DNA of 64,000 nt, taken from positions 1,866,001 through 1,930,000 of the forward strand of contig NZ_CP067377.1 of NCBI RefSeq assembly GCF_019565455.1. The letters run 5' to 3'. This document shows, piece after piece, positions 21,624 to 31,066 of the stretch. The first letter of the stretch is position 1, and each line of letters begins with the position of its first letter. The notes under the pieces are model-generated. The model saw nothing but the letters and a program-made list of their open reading frames with translations. It was not told the DNA's origin and did not search any database. The translations under genes were made by a program, and so were the position numbers. The stretch is from Flavobacterium oreochromis (GTDB taxonomy: Bacteria > Bacteroidota > Bacteroidia > Flavobacteriales > Flavobacteriaceae).

Positions 21624-22158
21624 TTAAAAATCATTTTTTAACCAGCTTAATTTTTCAATTATATATTCAAAATTTAGAGTGTCTGGTTTATTATCGTAAG
21701 AAACAGAAAATTCTCTATTTTTAATAGCACCTATTGCTTCAATTGCTTTTTGAGAACGAAAATTAAATGCTCCTACTGTAAAATATACTTTATCTAAATA
21801 ATCAAAAGCATAATCTAACATTAATTTTTTAATCTGAGGATTATATCCTGATCCCCAATATACTCTACTTAAAAAAGTATAGCCAATAAGTACACTTTTA
21901 TTCTTATCCTCAAGATTATAAAAACGAGAGCTTCCTATGATCTTATTTTGTTTTTTATCAATTATTTTAAACGCTCCTTTAGAATTAAGTGCCTCTTTAA
22001 AAAAAAAGCTTAAATATTTCTATTTTATAACGATTACTCTGCGGATGTTGTTCCCAAATTAAAGGGTCAGATGCAATAAAATATAAGGCATCAAAATCCT
22101 CTTCTTCTAAGGGTAATAATAGGATTGTATCGTTTTCTAATTGTGGTTGTAAATTCAT
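21624..22158 (-). CDS. GNAT family N-acetyltransferase, RimJ/RimL-like (frameshifted)
   Basis: The ATG at 22158 begins MNLQPQLENDTILLLPLEEE and continues through DPLIWEQHPQSNRY, typical of RimJ/RimL-type acetyltransferases. The frame breaks in a run of nine T (minus strand) near 22000. Removing one base restores FKLFFKEALNSKGAFKIIDK and the rest to the stop at 21624, giving 177 residues. The acetyl-CoA region is LDKVYFTVGAFNFRSQKAIE. It starts 5 bp after the neighbouring esterase, so the two are probably one operon. The substrate is unknown. Confidence 0.82.
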
Positions 22159-22163
22159 TTTAA

Positions 22164-23021
22164 TTATTCTTTCTTAGGATATAATAATTTAAAAGCATTA
22201 AATGCAGCAGGATGTGTTACAGTAGCGTGATCTTCTTCAGGTAAATAGTCAAAAATAACTTTTACAGTTTTAGATTTTCCATATTTAATTTTGTCAAAAA
22301 GAATATTAGCATCTACTTCCATCACATGATTATCAAATATAGGGCTTAAACCTTCTTTGCCTACACCTATATAAATAGATTTACCTTGTTGAAAGTTTTC
22401 ATTTAATATTTCAGGATTTTGTTTTAATAACTCTCCATCGTTCCACCATAGACTAGGACTAATGATGATATATTTGTCAAATAAGTATGGTTTTTTAAAT
22501 AAAATTTCAGTTGCTAAGAGACCTCCTAATGATTGACCTATAATAGTTTTTTCGTTTGTTGTTTTATAGTTTTTATTTAAAAAAGGTTGTAATTCATTTT
22601 CTATAAATGCCATGAATTTTTCAGATCCGCCAGAAGTAGGATAACGATCTCGAATCACTTGTTGGTTAGGAGTAGATGTGAAATCTCTTTTACGATCTTT
22701 ATTAGCAATGCCTACTACAATAGATTTAGGGATTCGTTCAATCCAAGGGAATGTAAAGTATTGTACTAAACCTGCAATATGAATAAAATCTTCGTCAGCA
22801 CTACCGTCTAAAACATAAATTACAGGATAACTTTCTTGGTTGTTGTATCCTTGTGGGAGGTAGATATTAAGTATCCTTTTTTCATTTAAAATATTAGACG
22901 TGATTTCTTCAACTATACCTAAATTAAAAGTTTTAGGAGTTGCAGTAGAAGTGTTTTTTTGAGCTTGTGTTATCAAGCTGTAAAAGAAAAAGCCTAGGCA
23001 TAATAATTTTTTCATTTTCAT
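22164..23021 (-). CDS. Secreted esterase of the Fes/IroE (esterase D) family
   Basis: 285 residues with a signal peptide (MKMKKLLCLGFFFYSLITQAQ). It has an alpha/beta hydrolase fold of the esterase D type (LNIYLPQGYNNQESYPVIYV; nucleophile in IIGQSLGGLLATE; histidine in EEDHATVTHP). Relatives hydrolyse siderophore esters or S-formylglutathione; those with signal peptides and this length are often annotated as IroE-like. The substrate cannot be assigned. The GNAT gene follows after 5 bp. Confidence 0.82.
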   Translation of the reverse strand: MKMKKLLCLGFFFYSLITQAQKNTSTATPKTFNLGIVEEITSNILNEKRILNIYLPQGYNNQESYPVIYVLDGSADEDFIHIAGLVQYFTFPWIERIPKSIVVGIANKDRKRDFTSTPNQQVIRDRYPTSGGSEKFMAFIENELQPFLNKNYKTTNEKTIIGQSLGGLLATEILFKKPYLFDKYIIISPSLWWNDGELLKQNPEILNENFQQGKSIYIGVGKEGLSPIFDNHVMEVDANILFDKIKYGKSKTVKVIFDYLPEEDHATVTHPAAFNAFKLLYPKKE

Positions 23022-23084
23022 TTTTTGATTGATTAGACACTCAAATTTAATATTTTAAAATGATAATAATTCAGCCATATGGCA

Positions 23085-23120
23085 TTAAAAAAGCCATTTC
23101 TTTAAAAAGAAACGGCTTTT
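23085..23120 (-). terminator. Rho-independent terminator of gap
   Basis: On the minus strand, AAGCCGTTTCTT pairs with AAGAAATGGCTT (one G-U) and is followed by TTTTTT. It lies 24 bp beyond the gap stop. Confidence 0.82.
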
Positions 23121-23143
23121 GTATACTTTGATTTGTTTGTCTA

Positions 23144-24589
23144 TTAATAGTATGTATAACGTCTTACTTTAGCAATATATTTTGCTAAACGAATTACTTG
23201 ATGGCTGTAACCATATTCATTGTCATACCATACGTACATTACTACGTTTTTACCATCAGCTGAAACAATAGTAGCATTGCTATCAAAAATAGATGGAGCT
23301 GATGTACCTACAATATCTGATGAAACTAATTCGTTATTTAATTCGTATTTGATTTGCTCAACTAGTTTACCTTCTAAAGCATATTTTTTCATAATACCAT
23401 TTAATTCTTCACGATTAGTAGTTTTGCCTACTTCAAGGTTTAATACTACTAATGAACCATTTGGAACAGGTACTCGAATAGCATTTGAAGTTAATTTTCC
23501 TGCTAAACTTGGTAATGCTTTAGCTACAGCGCTTCCTGCTCCTGTTTCTGTAATTACCATGTTTAAAGCAGCTGAACGACCACGACGGTATTTTTTATGC
23601 ATATTATCTACCAAGTTTTGGTCGTTTGTATACGCGTGGATGGTTTCAATATGACCTTTTTCTACTCCTAAAGTTTCTTCAATAGCAGCTAATACAGGAG
23701 TAATAGCATTTGTAGTACAAGAAGCGGCAGACCAAATTTTAACTTCATCTGGGTTGTATGCTTCGTGGTTTACACCATGAACAATATTTGGTACACCTTT
23801 TCCTGGAGCTGTTAATAATACTTTTTCAACTCCAACAGAAGTTAAATGACGGCTTAGAGCTTCTTCAGTTGTAAAAGCACCCGTGTTATCAATTACTAAA
23901 GCATCTTGAATTCCGTATTTTGTATAATCAATTTCCTCAGGAGAATTAGCAGTAATAATATGTACAGGAGCACCATTAATGATTAGAGTACTATTATTAG
24001 CATCTGCTTCCACAGAACCTTGGAAATCACCATGTACAGAATCGTAACGTAATAAAGAAGCGCGTTTTTCTAATAAAACAGCATCATTTTTATCGCGAGT
24101 TACAATAGCACGTAAACGTAATTGCTGTCCTTTTCCAACTTTAGAGGAAAGTTCACGAGCTAATAAACGTCCAATACGACCAAATCCATAAAGAACCACA
24201 TCTTTAGGTTTGATTTCATCTGAAGCTTTAGCATCTTTTAATTTGTCTACTACGAAGTCAGTAGCATCATTATACTTATTGTCTTCTAAGTGAAATTCAT
24301 ACGTTAATTTACCAATATCTAATCGTGAAGGGGGTAAATCTAATGCTTGGATAGCTCTTAAGATTTCTACAGAGTCAAAAATATTAATCGGTTTTTGTAC
24401 AAACTCGCCCGCATAATCATGTAAATTCATAATTTCACTTACATTGCGATCTAGTAACTGGTTTCTAAATAAAACCATTTCGATTGATTTATCATACCAT
24501 AAATCACTTACGATTTTGATAAATTCAACCGCTGCTTTTCTTCTGTCAGCTTGAAATGCTAACTCTTTTTCATAAGTTGTATTGCTCAT
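23144..24589 (-). CDS. gap: Glyceraldehyde-3-phosphate dehydrogenase, long Bacteroidetes form
   Basis: 481 residues. It oxidises glyceraldehyde 3-phosphate with NAD(P) and phosphate in glycolysis. An N-terminal extension of about 125 residues precedes the Rossmann motif VVLYGFGRIGRLLAREL (about 131-147). The catalytic cysteine is Cys291 in SAASCTTNAITP, and the C-terminal catalytic region ends with YDNEYGYSHQVIRL. The extension is normal for this bacteroidetal subclass and distinguishes it from the usual 335-residue enzyme. A -7 box (CTTTTG type, TACTTTTG on the minus strand) lies at 24622-24615, about 30 bp upstream of the start. It is monocistronic. Confidence 0.95.
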   Translation of the reverse strand: MSNTTYEKELAFQADRRKAAVEFIKIVSDLWYDKSIEMVLFRNQLLDRNVSEIMNLHDYAGEFVQKPINIFDSVEILRAIQALDLPPSRLDIGKLTYEFHLEDNKYNDATDFVVDKLKDAKASDEIKPKDVVLYGFGRIGRLLARELSSKVGKGQQLRLRAIVTRDKNDAVLLEKRASLLRYDSVHGDFQGSVEADANNSTLIINGAPVHIITANSPEEIDYTKYGIQDALVIDNTGAFTTEEALSRHLTSVGVEKVLLTAPGKGVPNIVHGVNHEAYNPDEVKIWSAASCTTNAITPVLAAIEETLGVEKGHIETIHAYTNDQNLVDNMHKKYRRGRSAALNMVITETGAGSAVAKALPSLAGKLTSNAIRVPVPNGSLVVLNLEVGKTTNREELNGIMKKYALEGKLVEQIKYELNNELVSSDIVGTSAPSIFDSNATIVSADGKNVVMYVWYDNEYGYSHQVIRLAKYIAKVRRYTYY

Positions 24590-24666
24590 TTCTTTTTATA
24601 AAAATTAGACCTTGCAAAAGTATTTATTTAAAATCTTTTGTTAAACTTTTTTAAACTTTTTTAATA

Positions 24667-24694
24667 AAAAAACCAACGGTTGAGCGTTGGTTTT
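24667..24694 (-). terminator. Rho-independent terminator of degQ
   Basis: On the minus strand, AACCAACG and CGTTGGTT pair around a six-base loop, followed by a T-run. It lies about 22 bp past the protease stop. Confidence 0.9.
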
Positions 24695-24716
24695 CAATAG
24701 TTAATAGCGAAGTATA

Positions 24717-26102
24717 TTATAGAAGGAAACGTAATAACTCGCCTGAGTTTGTTAACATTTCAATTTGTGTTTTTTGCGTTTCTCCTTTTTTTGCTATTAC
24801 GCGTGTAACAGTTTCTATATCGGTAGCTTTTATATTATCTACTTTTAGTATAATTCCTCCTTTTAGTTGTTCTGCATAATCCGTTAATTCTTCATTTGAG
24901 ACTTCTTTTATTTTTACACCATAGCTTAATCGAAAACGTTTTTTATCATTTGTATCTAAATCTTCTAATTCTAAGCCTTTTAAATCGTAATTTACAAGTT
25001 CCTTTTTAACTAATTTTACTACAGTACTACTTAATTTACCATCTCTTATAAAACTTACTTTAACTTCCTCATTTGGTCGTTTTGTGTTGATGTATGCTGT
25101 TAAATCAGCAAAGGTGTTAATCGTTTTTTCATCTAATTTTTTAATTACATCACCTGATTTAATACCTGCTTTTTCCGCTCCAGTTCCTTTTGAAACTTTA
25201 GCAACATATACTCCTGTAGTTTCTTTAGTGCTAATTTCTTTAGCTGCTGTTGTATTAAGTTCTCTACCTTCTATACCTAAAACGGCTCTTTGTACATTAC
25301 CATACTCCATTAAATCTTCCACAATTTTACGGGCTAAGTTAGATGGTACAGCAAAAGAATAACCTGTATAGCTTCCTGTTGGAGATGAAATCATAGTGTT
25401 TATACCTATTAGTTCGCCTCTTGTGTTTACTAATGCACCCCCACTGTTTCCAGGATTTACAGCAGCATCTGTTTGGATAAAAGATTGAATACCTTGATTG
25501 CTTAAATCACGAGCTTTAGCTGATACAATTCCAGCAGTAACTGTAGATGTTAGGTTATAAGGATTTCCAACGGCTAAAACCCATTCGCCAACTTTTATTT
25601 GTTCTGAGTTTCCAAAAGTAGCTGCTGGTAAATCTGTTTCGGCTTCAATTTTTAATAAAGCAATATCCATTTTGCTATCGGTTCCAACTAGTTTTGCTTT
25701 ATATGTTTTGTTATTATTTAGAGTAACTTCTAGTTCTGTAGCATTTTGAATTACGTGGTTGTTAGTTACGATATATCCGTCTTTACTAATAATTACTCCA
25801 GACCCTGTTCCCACTTGTGTTTGTTGTTGTCCTCCTCTATGTCCGTAGAAAAACTCCATAAAAGGATCAGATGGTACGTTATAGACTGTTTTATTTTTTA
25901 CGTGTACAACGGTATGAACTGCTTTTTCAGCAGCTGACGTAAAATCTATATTCTCAGCACCGATACTTACTGCACGCATGTAATTAGGAGCAATAGATAA
26001 TGAAGAGGTTGCAGAAGTGTTTTCAAAAAACAATTTGTAACCTCCTAAAGTGGTTGCTCCACTTAGTATTGAAATTAAAAATAAACTACTTAATTTTCTC
26101 AT
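24717..26102 (-). CDS. degQ: Periplasmic HtrA/DegQ-type serine protease
   Basis: 461 residues. An N-terminal signal or anchor is followed by a trypsin-like domain with the complete triad: His116 (VTNNHVI), Asp146 (DSKMDIALLK) and Ser220 (NPGNSGGAL). A first PDZ domain covers about 275-365 (TGVYVAKVSKGTGAEKAGIK). A second, degenerate PDZ forms the C-terminus (GVKIKEVSNEELTDYAEQ). It degrades or refolds misfolded envelope proteins. Length and layout are those of Do-family proteases. Divergent from dapF. Confidence 0.93.
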   Translation of the reverse strand: MRKLSSLFLISILSGATTLGGYKLFFENTSATSSLSIAPNYMRAVSIGAENIDFTSAAEKAVHTVVHVKNKTVYNVPSDPFMEFFYGHRGGQQQTQVGTGSGVIISKDGYIVTNNHVIQNATELEVTLNNNKTYKAKLVGTDSKMDIALLKIEAETDLPAATFGNSEQIKVGEWVLAVGNPYNLTSTVTAGIVSAKARDLSNQGIQSFIQTDAAVNPGNSGGALVNTRGELIGINTMISSPTGSYTGYSFAVPSNLARKIVEDLMEYGNVQRAVLGIEGRELNTTAAKEISTKETTGVYVAKVSKGTGAEKAGIKSGDVIKKLDEKTINTFADLTAYINTKRPNEEVKVSFIRDGKLSSTVVKLVKKELVNYDLKGLELEDLDTNDKKRFRLSYGVKIKEVSNEELTDYAEQLKGGIILKVDNIKATDIETVTRVIAKKGETQKTQIEMLTNSGELLRFLL

Positions 26103-26211
26103 GGCTTCCTCTTTTTCTTGTTTTTATTTAAACGTAAAAATATAATTTTCTTATTTCAGTTTTTTAGCTTTAACGCTCGTTTAACAATCTTTAACTTCCT
26201 ATTAATATTTA

Positions 26212-26219
26212 TATCTTTG
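26212..26219 (+). promoter_or_regulatory. -7 box (TATCTTTG) upstream of dapF
   Basis: TATCTTTG matches TAnnTTTG about 125 bp upstream of the dapF ATG. No TTG lies at the usual distance, so this is a weak call. Confidence 0.35.
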
Positions 26220-26342
26220 GTAGGTTTATGAAGGATTCTGATATTTGTTCCTTAAAATTAACATCAATAAATAATTAGGAAGAACACATAATAATAATCA
26301 ATTGATTTTAGTATTTACCCATTATATATAAATCTTAGATAC

Positions 26343-27125
26343 ATGAAACTTACATTTTATAAATACCAAGGAACGGGAAATGATTTTGTCATTTTAGATA
26401 ATCGTGATTTAACTTTTCCCAAAAATGATACCAAACTTATCCATTTTCTTTGTGATAGGCGTTTTGGGATAGGAGCTGACGGATTAATGCTATTGGAAAA
26501 TGACAATTCGACAGATTTTAAAATGGTTTATTATAATGCTGATGGGAATGAAAGTTCAATGTGTGGTAATGGAGGAAGATGTCTTGTAGCATTTGCAAAA
26601 AAAATGGGAGTAATTAATGATGTAACCACTTTTATAGCTGTAGACGGTGTACATCATGCAAGTATAATAGAAGAAAACATAGTTTCGTTACAAATGATAG
26701 ATGTACAATCGATACAAGTGACATCAGAATATGTGTTCTTAAATACAGGATCTCCGCATCACGTTCAAGAAGTAAGTAATTTAAAAGAATTAGATGTTAA
26801 AACAGAAGGAGCTAAAATTCGGTATAGTGATTTATACGGGAAGGCAGGAAGTAATATTAACTTTGTATCTCAAAAGGGAGAAAACGATTTTATTATTAGA
26901 ACTTATGAAAGAGGGGTAGAGGATGAAACCTTATCTTGTGGTACAGGGGCAACAGCCGTGGCATTAGCAATGTTTCATTTAGGAAAATCCACCTCAAATA
27001 AAATTGGAATTCAAGTTGAAGGAGGTAAATTACAAATCGCATTTGAAAAAGATGTAAAGGGTTATAAAAATATTCATTTAATAGGACCCGCTCAATTTGT
27101 TTTTCAAGGAGAAATTGACATTTAG
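26343..27125 (+). CDS. dapF: Diaminopimelate epimerase
   Basis: 260 residues. It converts LL- to meso-diaminopimelate for lysine and peptidoglycan synthesis. Both catalytic cysteines are present: Cys74 in ESSMCGNGGRC and Cys199 in ETLSCGTGATAVA. The start MKLTFYKYQGTGNDFVILDN is typical. It is followed by a GNAT gene and mltG, a common flavobacterial neighbourhood. Confidence 0.97.
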   Translation: MKLTFYKYQGTGNDFVILDNRDLTFPKNDTKLIHFLCDRRFGIGADGLMLLENDNSTDFKMVYYNADGNESSMCGNGGRCLVAFAKKMGVINDVTTFIAVDGVHHASIIEENIVSLQMIDVQSIQVTSEYVFLNTGSPHHVQEVSNLKELDVKTEGAKIRYSDLYGKAGSNINFVSQKGENDFIIRTYERGVEDETLSCGTGATAVALAMFHLGKSTSNKIGIQVEGGKLQIAFEKDVKGYKNIHLIGPAQFVFQGEIDI

Positions 27126-27267
27126 TCTCTTTAATTTTTTAATTGTGTTTTTTATATATAGATAATGATAAAATTACCTCAACTATCATTTTTATAAATA
27201 TTACTTTTGCTCTTATTTTTTATTATTATATAAAATTTAAATTGTTTAAAATAGCACCTTTAATATT

Positions 27268-27800
27268 ATGTCAACACTGAAAGGAGATAAAGTTTTTTTA
27301 CGAGCATTAGAACCCGAAGATTTGTCCTTTATTTATAAAATTGAAAATGAAGAGTCTATTTGGGAGGTCAGTAATACTCAAACTCCTTATTCCCGTTTTT
27401 TAATTAAACAATATCTTGAAAACGCACATCAAGATATTTATCAAGCTAAGCAGTTGCGCTTAGCAATATGTGAGTTAGGCTCTTATAAGCCAGTTGGTTT
27501 AATTGATTTGTTTGATTATGATCCTAAAAATCATAGGGCAGGAGTAGGAATAGTAATTAAAAATGCTATATATAGAAATAAAGGATTAGGGGGGAAGCCT
27601 TACAGTTATTAGTTAATTATGCGTTTTTACATTTACAATTGCATCAATTGTATGCAAATATTGGCTGTTCAAATGAAGCTAGTTTAAAGCTTTTTACTAA
27701 TTTTGGTTTCCAAAAAATAGGAGTCAAAAAAGATTGGATTTTTCAAGATGGAAATTATCGAGATGAACTCCTCTTTCAATTAATCAATCCAAATTATTAA
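27268..27800 (+). CDS. GNAT family N-acetyltransferase (frameshifted near 27590)
   Basis: The ATG at 27268 starts a RimJ/RimL/SpeG-like acetyltransferase (LKGDKVFLRALEPEDLSFIYKI). The frame breaks in a run of six G near 27588-27593. One more G restores KGLGGEALQLLVNYAFLHLQ, the acetyl-CoA-binding loop, and runs to the stop at 27800, giving 177 residues. Similarity of opening and length to spermidine N-acetyltransferase suggests a small-amine or protein substrate, but this is not proven. Confidence 0.85.
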
Positions 27801-27812
27801 AAACGAATTATT

Positions 27813-28831
27813 TTGAACAAAAAAGTATTTTTAGGGTTAGGGCTAGTAGGACTAGTATTGGTTGTTTTTGTTTATATCAAAGCCTTTACAAGTAATACAA
27901 AATTTACAGAAAAAGAAAAGTATGTTTTTATCCCAACTGGAGCTACGTATAAAGAAGTAATTAAAATTCTTACACCTGAAGTAGCTGATATAGAAAATTT
28001 TAAATTTGTTGCAGAAAAACGCTCGTATGATCAAAATGTTTTTCCAGGGCGGTTTTTGTTAAAAAAAGGAATGGGAAGTTTTCAGATTGTAACAGCCTTA
28101 CGTCATAATATTCCATTAAGTCTCTCTTTTAATAATCAGGAAGTTATTGAAAAATTAGTTTCTCGTATAGCAGGGCAAATTGAAGCTGATAGTCTGAGTC
28201 TTATGAATGCGATACAAGACCCAACTTTTTTGAAAAAAAATGGATTAACAACAGATAATGTACTAGGGATTTTTATACCCAATACCTATGAAATAAAATG
28301 GAATATTGGAGCTGAAAAATTCAGAGATAAAATGTTAGAAGAATACCATAAATTTTGGAATTCAGAGCGTATAGCAAAAGCAAAAGCTTTGGAGCTTACA
28401 CCAGAACAGGTTATTGCTTTAGCTTCTATAGTTCATAAAGAATCCGTAAAAGAAGATGAGCGACCAAGAGTGGCTGGAGTTTATTTAAATAGATTAAAGT
28501 TAGAAATGCCTTTACAAGCTGACCCTACTATTATTTTTGCTATCAAAAAAATGCACATGATTTTGATCAAATAATTAAAAGAGTAAAGGGAGATATGTTA
28601 TTTGTAAATTCACCATATAACACCTATAAAAATATAGGGTTGCCACCAGGTCCTATTGCCATGCCTGATATTTCAGCAGTAGAAGCTGTTTTATCTCCAG
28701 AAAAACATGATTATATATATTTTTGTGCTAGTGTAGATCGTAAAGGATATCATGATTTTGCAGTTACTTATGAAGAGCATCAAATAAATGCAAAAAAATA
28801 TGCAGAATGGGTAAATAAATTAGGGCTGTAA
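27813..28831 (+). CDS. mltG: Endolytic murein transglycosylase MltG (frameshifted near 28550)
   Basis: MltG (YceG) cuts nascent glycan strands at the membrane. The first ATG-free start is a TTG at 27813, followed directly by one transmembrane helix (KVFLGLGLVGLVLVVFVYI). The catalytic region includes ALASIVHKESVKEDERPRVAGVYLNRL. The frame breaks in the seven-A run at about 28545-28551. Adding one A restores AIKKNAHDFDQIIKRVKGDM and joins the last part, GLPPGPIAMPDISAVEAVL, to the stop at 28831 (339 residues, normal length). Confidence 0.93.
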
Positions 28832-28850
28832 TTCTTTAAAATATATTTTT

Positions 28851-28887
28851 AAAATGCAATCTTGCCTCAGGTAAGATTGCATTTTTT
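28851..28887 (+). terminator. Rho-independent terminator after mltG
   Basis: AAAATGCAATCTT and AAGATTGCATTTT pair around a nine-base loop and run into TTTTTT. Confidence 0.92.
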
Positions 28888-28996
28888 ATATAATCTTATT
28901 TTTAAAAAAGAAGAATAAAAAAAATAGTAGAAAAAATTCTACTACAGTATTTATGGGCTTTTTGGTTAATAATCAAAAAGTTAACAAATGTTTTTG

Positions 28997-29026
28997 TTGC
29001 GTATCTTGTTTTTAATTGTAAATTTG
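28997..29026 (+). promoter_or_regulatory. Flavobacterial promoter
   Basis: TTG at 28997-28999, a 19-bp spacer, then TAAATTTG at 29019-29026. It drives the lysozyme-like gene at 29104 with a leader of about 70 nt. Confidence 0.72.
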
Positions 29027-29103
29027 CAGGGTTAATTTTTTAGCGATGATAGTGTGAGTAACATATTTTAATACTGCACTTAGTTGAAAAGAAATTTATT
29101 TTT

Positions 29104-29748
29104 ATGACAAAAAAACAAATATTCTATTTTGGATTATTTGGCTCAATCGTTCTTTTGAGTTCAGGTTTTAGACCTTTTAAAGTGGAAATGTATCCTTGGT
29201 TACATTCCCTTGAAAGAGGAGATCGGTATACGGTACCCATGGAGGTAGAAGTGGGGCAGAGGTTTTTTGATGTGCCTTTTACAGGTAAAACGTTTGTTGG
29301 TTTTACCCAAAGTATAGGGGCAAGAGAGTCCCAAGGAATATACAATATAGTAAATTCATTAGGTTATCTAGGAAAGTATCAATTTGGATCAGAAACACTT
29401 GCCGCACTAGGAATACAGGATCAAGCTTCTTTTCTACAAAGTAAAAAACTGCAAGAAAAAGCCTTTTTAGCTAATTTAGCAAGGAATAAATGGGAACTTC
29501 GTCGAGAGATTGCTAATTATTCAGGTACCGAAATTAATGGTATTCCTATTACCGAATCAGGAATTTTAGCAGCAGCCCATCTAGGAGGTGTAGGTTCTAT
29601 AAAAAGATTTCTAAGAACTAAAGGAGGGCGGAAATTTAAAGATGGCTATGGTACTTCAATAACAGAATATCTAAGAGAATTTGCAGGGTACGACACAAGT
29701 TCTGTGGAACCAAACAAAAAGGCAAAAGCCCAACATTATACTTTTTGA
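29104..29748 (+). CDS. Secreted lysozyme-like (lytic transglycosylase-like) protein
   Basis: 214 residues with an N-terminal hydrophobic signal (IFYFGLFGSIVLLSSG). The central part resembles a lysozyme-like fold: GARESQGIYNIVNSLGYLGK has the expected catalytic Glu followed by YQFGSETLAALG. AAAHLGGVGSIKRFL near the end resembles the substrate-groove helix. Placement just after mltG supports a role in peptidoglycan turnover. The C-terminus overlaps the end of the convergent methylase gene by 13 bp. Confidence 0.72.
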   Translation: MTKKQIFYFGLFGSIVLLSSGFRPFKVEMYPWLHSLERGDRYTVPMEVEVGQRFFDVPFTGKTFVGFTQSIGARESQGIYNIVNSLGYLGKYQFGSETLAALGIQDQASFLQSKKLQEKAFLANLARNKWELRREIANYSGTEINGIPITESGILAAAHLGGVGSIKRFLRTKGGRKFKDGYGTSITEYLREFAGYDTSSVEPNKKAKAQHYTF

Positions 29749-30473
29749 TTAATAGTGTTTGTGAATAATGAAAATAGAAGGTCGGTTGTGTAAATCGACC
29801 TTTGTTTTTTCCATTCTTTTATGGTTAGTGTTTTTATGTATTCAGTAGGTAGTGTAAGGTCGCATGCAATACATAAACTAGTATTAGGTTGTAAGATTTG
29901 AATTAAATCTTCTAATAATTTGTTGTTTCTGTAAGGTGTTTCGATAAAAAGTTGAGATTGTTTTTTGTCAAAAGATAATTTTTCAAATCCTTTTAAAGCT
30001 TGTTTTTTTTCTCCTTTGTCTATAGGTAAATATCCATTAAAAGCAAAACTTTGACCATTCATGCCAGAAGCCATTAAAGCTAGTAGGATTGAGCTTGGTC
30101 CGACTAAAGGAACTACTTGTATACCTTTTTCATGTGCAAGTTTTACTATGGCAGCACCAGGATCAGCTACGCCAGGGCATCCTGCTTCACTCATTAGGCC
30201 GATATTCTGACCACTTAATAAAGGTTGAATGAATTGAATATGGTCAGATTCCTGAGTATGTTTGTTAAGAGTGTTAATGATTAACTCTGGTTGCTTTTTT
30301 CAGGATGAATTGCTTTGATAAAACGACGAGCTGTTTTTTTCATTTTCAACAATATAATGATTTATAAAATCAATGCTTCTCTTAACTGTATAAGGTAATA
30401 CATCTTCAGGATTTATTTCACCTAAAGTTGTGGGTATTAGATATAATTTTCCAAGAAAAGTTGCTGGTTTCAT
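29736..30473 (-). CDS. SAM-dependent tetrapyrrole-methylase family protein, RsmI-like (two indels)
   Basis: The ATG at 30473 begins MKPATFLGKLYLIPTTLGEI. Two compensating indels interrupt the frame: one extra base in the seven-T run at 30334-30340 and one missing base in the six-T run at 30295-30300 (plus-strand view). Corrected, the protein is 245 residues with GLMSEAGCPGVADPGA and VVPLVGPSSILLALMASG, the binding motifs of the TP-methylase fold. RsmI itself methylates the 2'-OH of C1402 in 16S rRNA. This shorter paralogue is common in flavobacteria and its exact target is uncertain. Confidence 0.87.
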
Positions 30474-30509
30474 AGATTTTGTATTCTTTTGTTGAAAATG
30501 TATTTTATT

Positions 30510-30605
30510 ATGGACAAAGATAGAATAAAAGAAATTGGTAGAAGTGTTGCAATTGGTTTTTTAATCCTTTTATTTGTGTTTGCAATGGTATTTAAGGGCT
30601 TTTAA
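30510..30605 (+). CDS. Possible 31-residue single-span membrane protein
   Basis: An ATG at 30510 opens a 31-codon frame: a charged start MDKDRIKEIGRSVAIG, a hydrophobic stretch FLILLFVFAMVF, then KGF and a stop. It lies in the gap between two minus-strand genes and overlaps the end of the phosphatase gene by 4 bp. The charged head, single helix and positive tail look like a real small membrane protein rather than chance. No promoter box is obvious, and no function can be given. Confidence 0.45.
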   Translation: MDKDRIKEIGRSVAIGFLILLFVFAMVFKGF

Positions 30606-31066
30606 GAGCTCTTTTTTTCTAATTTGTTAGCAATATTCTGACAAGCTTGGTCTAACATATCAAAAACATGTTCAAAACCATCTTGCCCTCCATAGTAAGG
30701 GTCTGGTACATCAAGATTTTTGCCAGGAAATACTTCTTCTAGAATTAATTGTACCTTCTTTTTTTGATTTTCTGTTATGGCTTGATTGATTACATCTTTG
30801 TAATTTTGGTTATCCATTACAAAAATTTGATCAAAAATGTCAAAATCTGATTTTTGGAATTTTCGCGCTCTTTGTTGACTAATGTCAATTCCTCGGCTAC
30901 GTGCTGTTTGTATAGAGCGTTTGTCAGGTTGTTCTCCGGTGTGCCATCCTCCAGTTCCAGCTGAATCTATTAAGTAGGTTTTGGGTAGCTTAGATTTTAA
31001 TATTCCTTCGGCCAATGGGGAACGGCAAATATTCCCCAAACATACCATCAAGATTTTTTTAGACAT
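30602..31066 (-). CDS. Low-molecular-weight protein-tyrosine phosphatase
   Basis: 154 residues. The P-loop CLGNICRS (Cys9 to Arg15) is at the N-terminus and the general-acid loop is VPDPYYGG near residue 120. Such enzymes dephosphorylate tyrosine kinases of the capsule or exopolysaccharide type; no kinase gene is nearby. The start ATG overlaps the dnaA stop (TAATG), so it is translationally coupled to dnaA. Confidence 0.93.
   Translation of the reverse strand: MSKKILMVCLGNICRSPLAEGILKSKLPKTYLIDSAGTGGWHTGEQPDKRSIQTARSRGIDISQQRARKFQKSDFDIFDQIFVMDNQNYKDVINQAITENQKKKVQLILEEVFPGKNLDVPDPYYGGQDGFEHVFDMLDQACQNIANKLEKKSS

Noticed and set aside
23220..23654. 144-codon plus-strand frame inside gap
   Set aside because: Antisense to the highly conserved GAPDH catalytic domain; no signal of its own.
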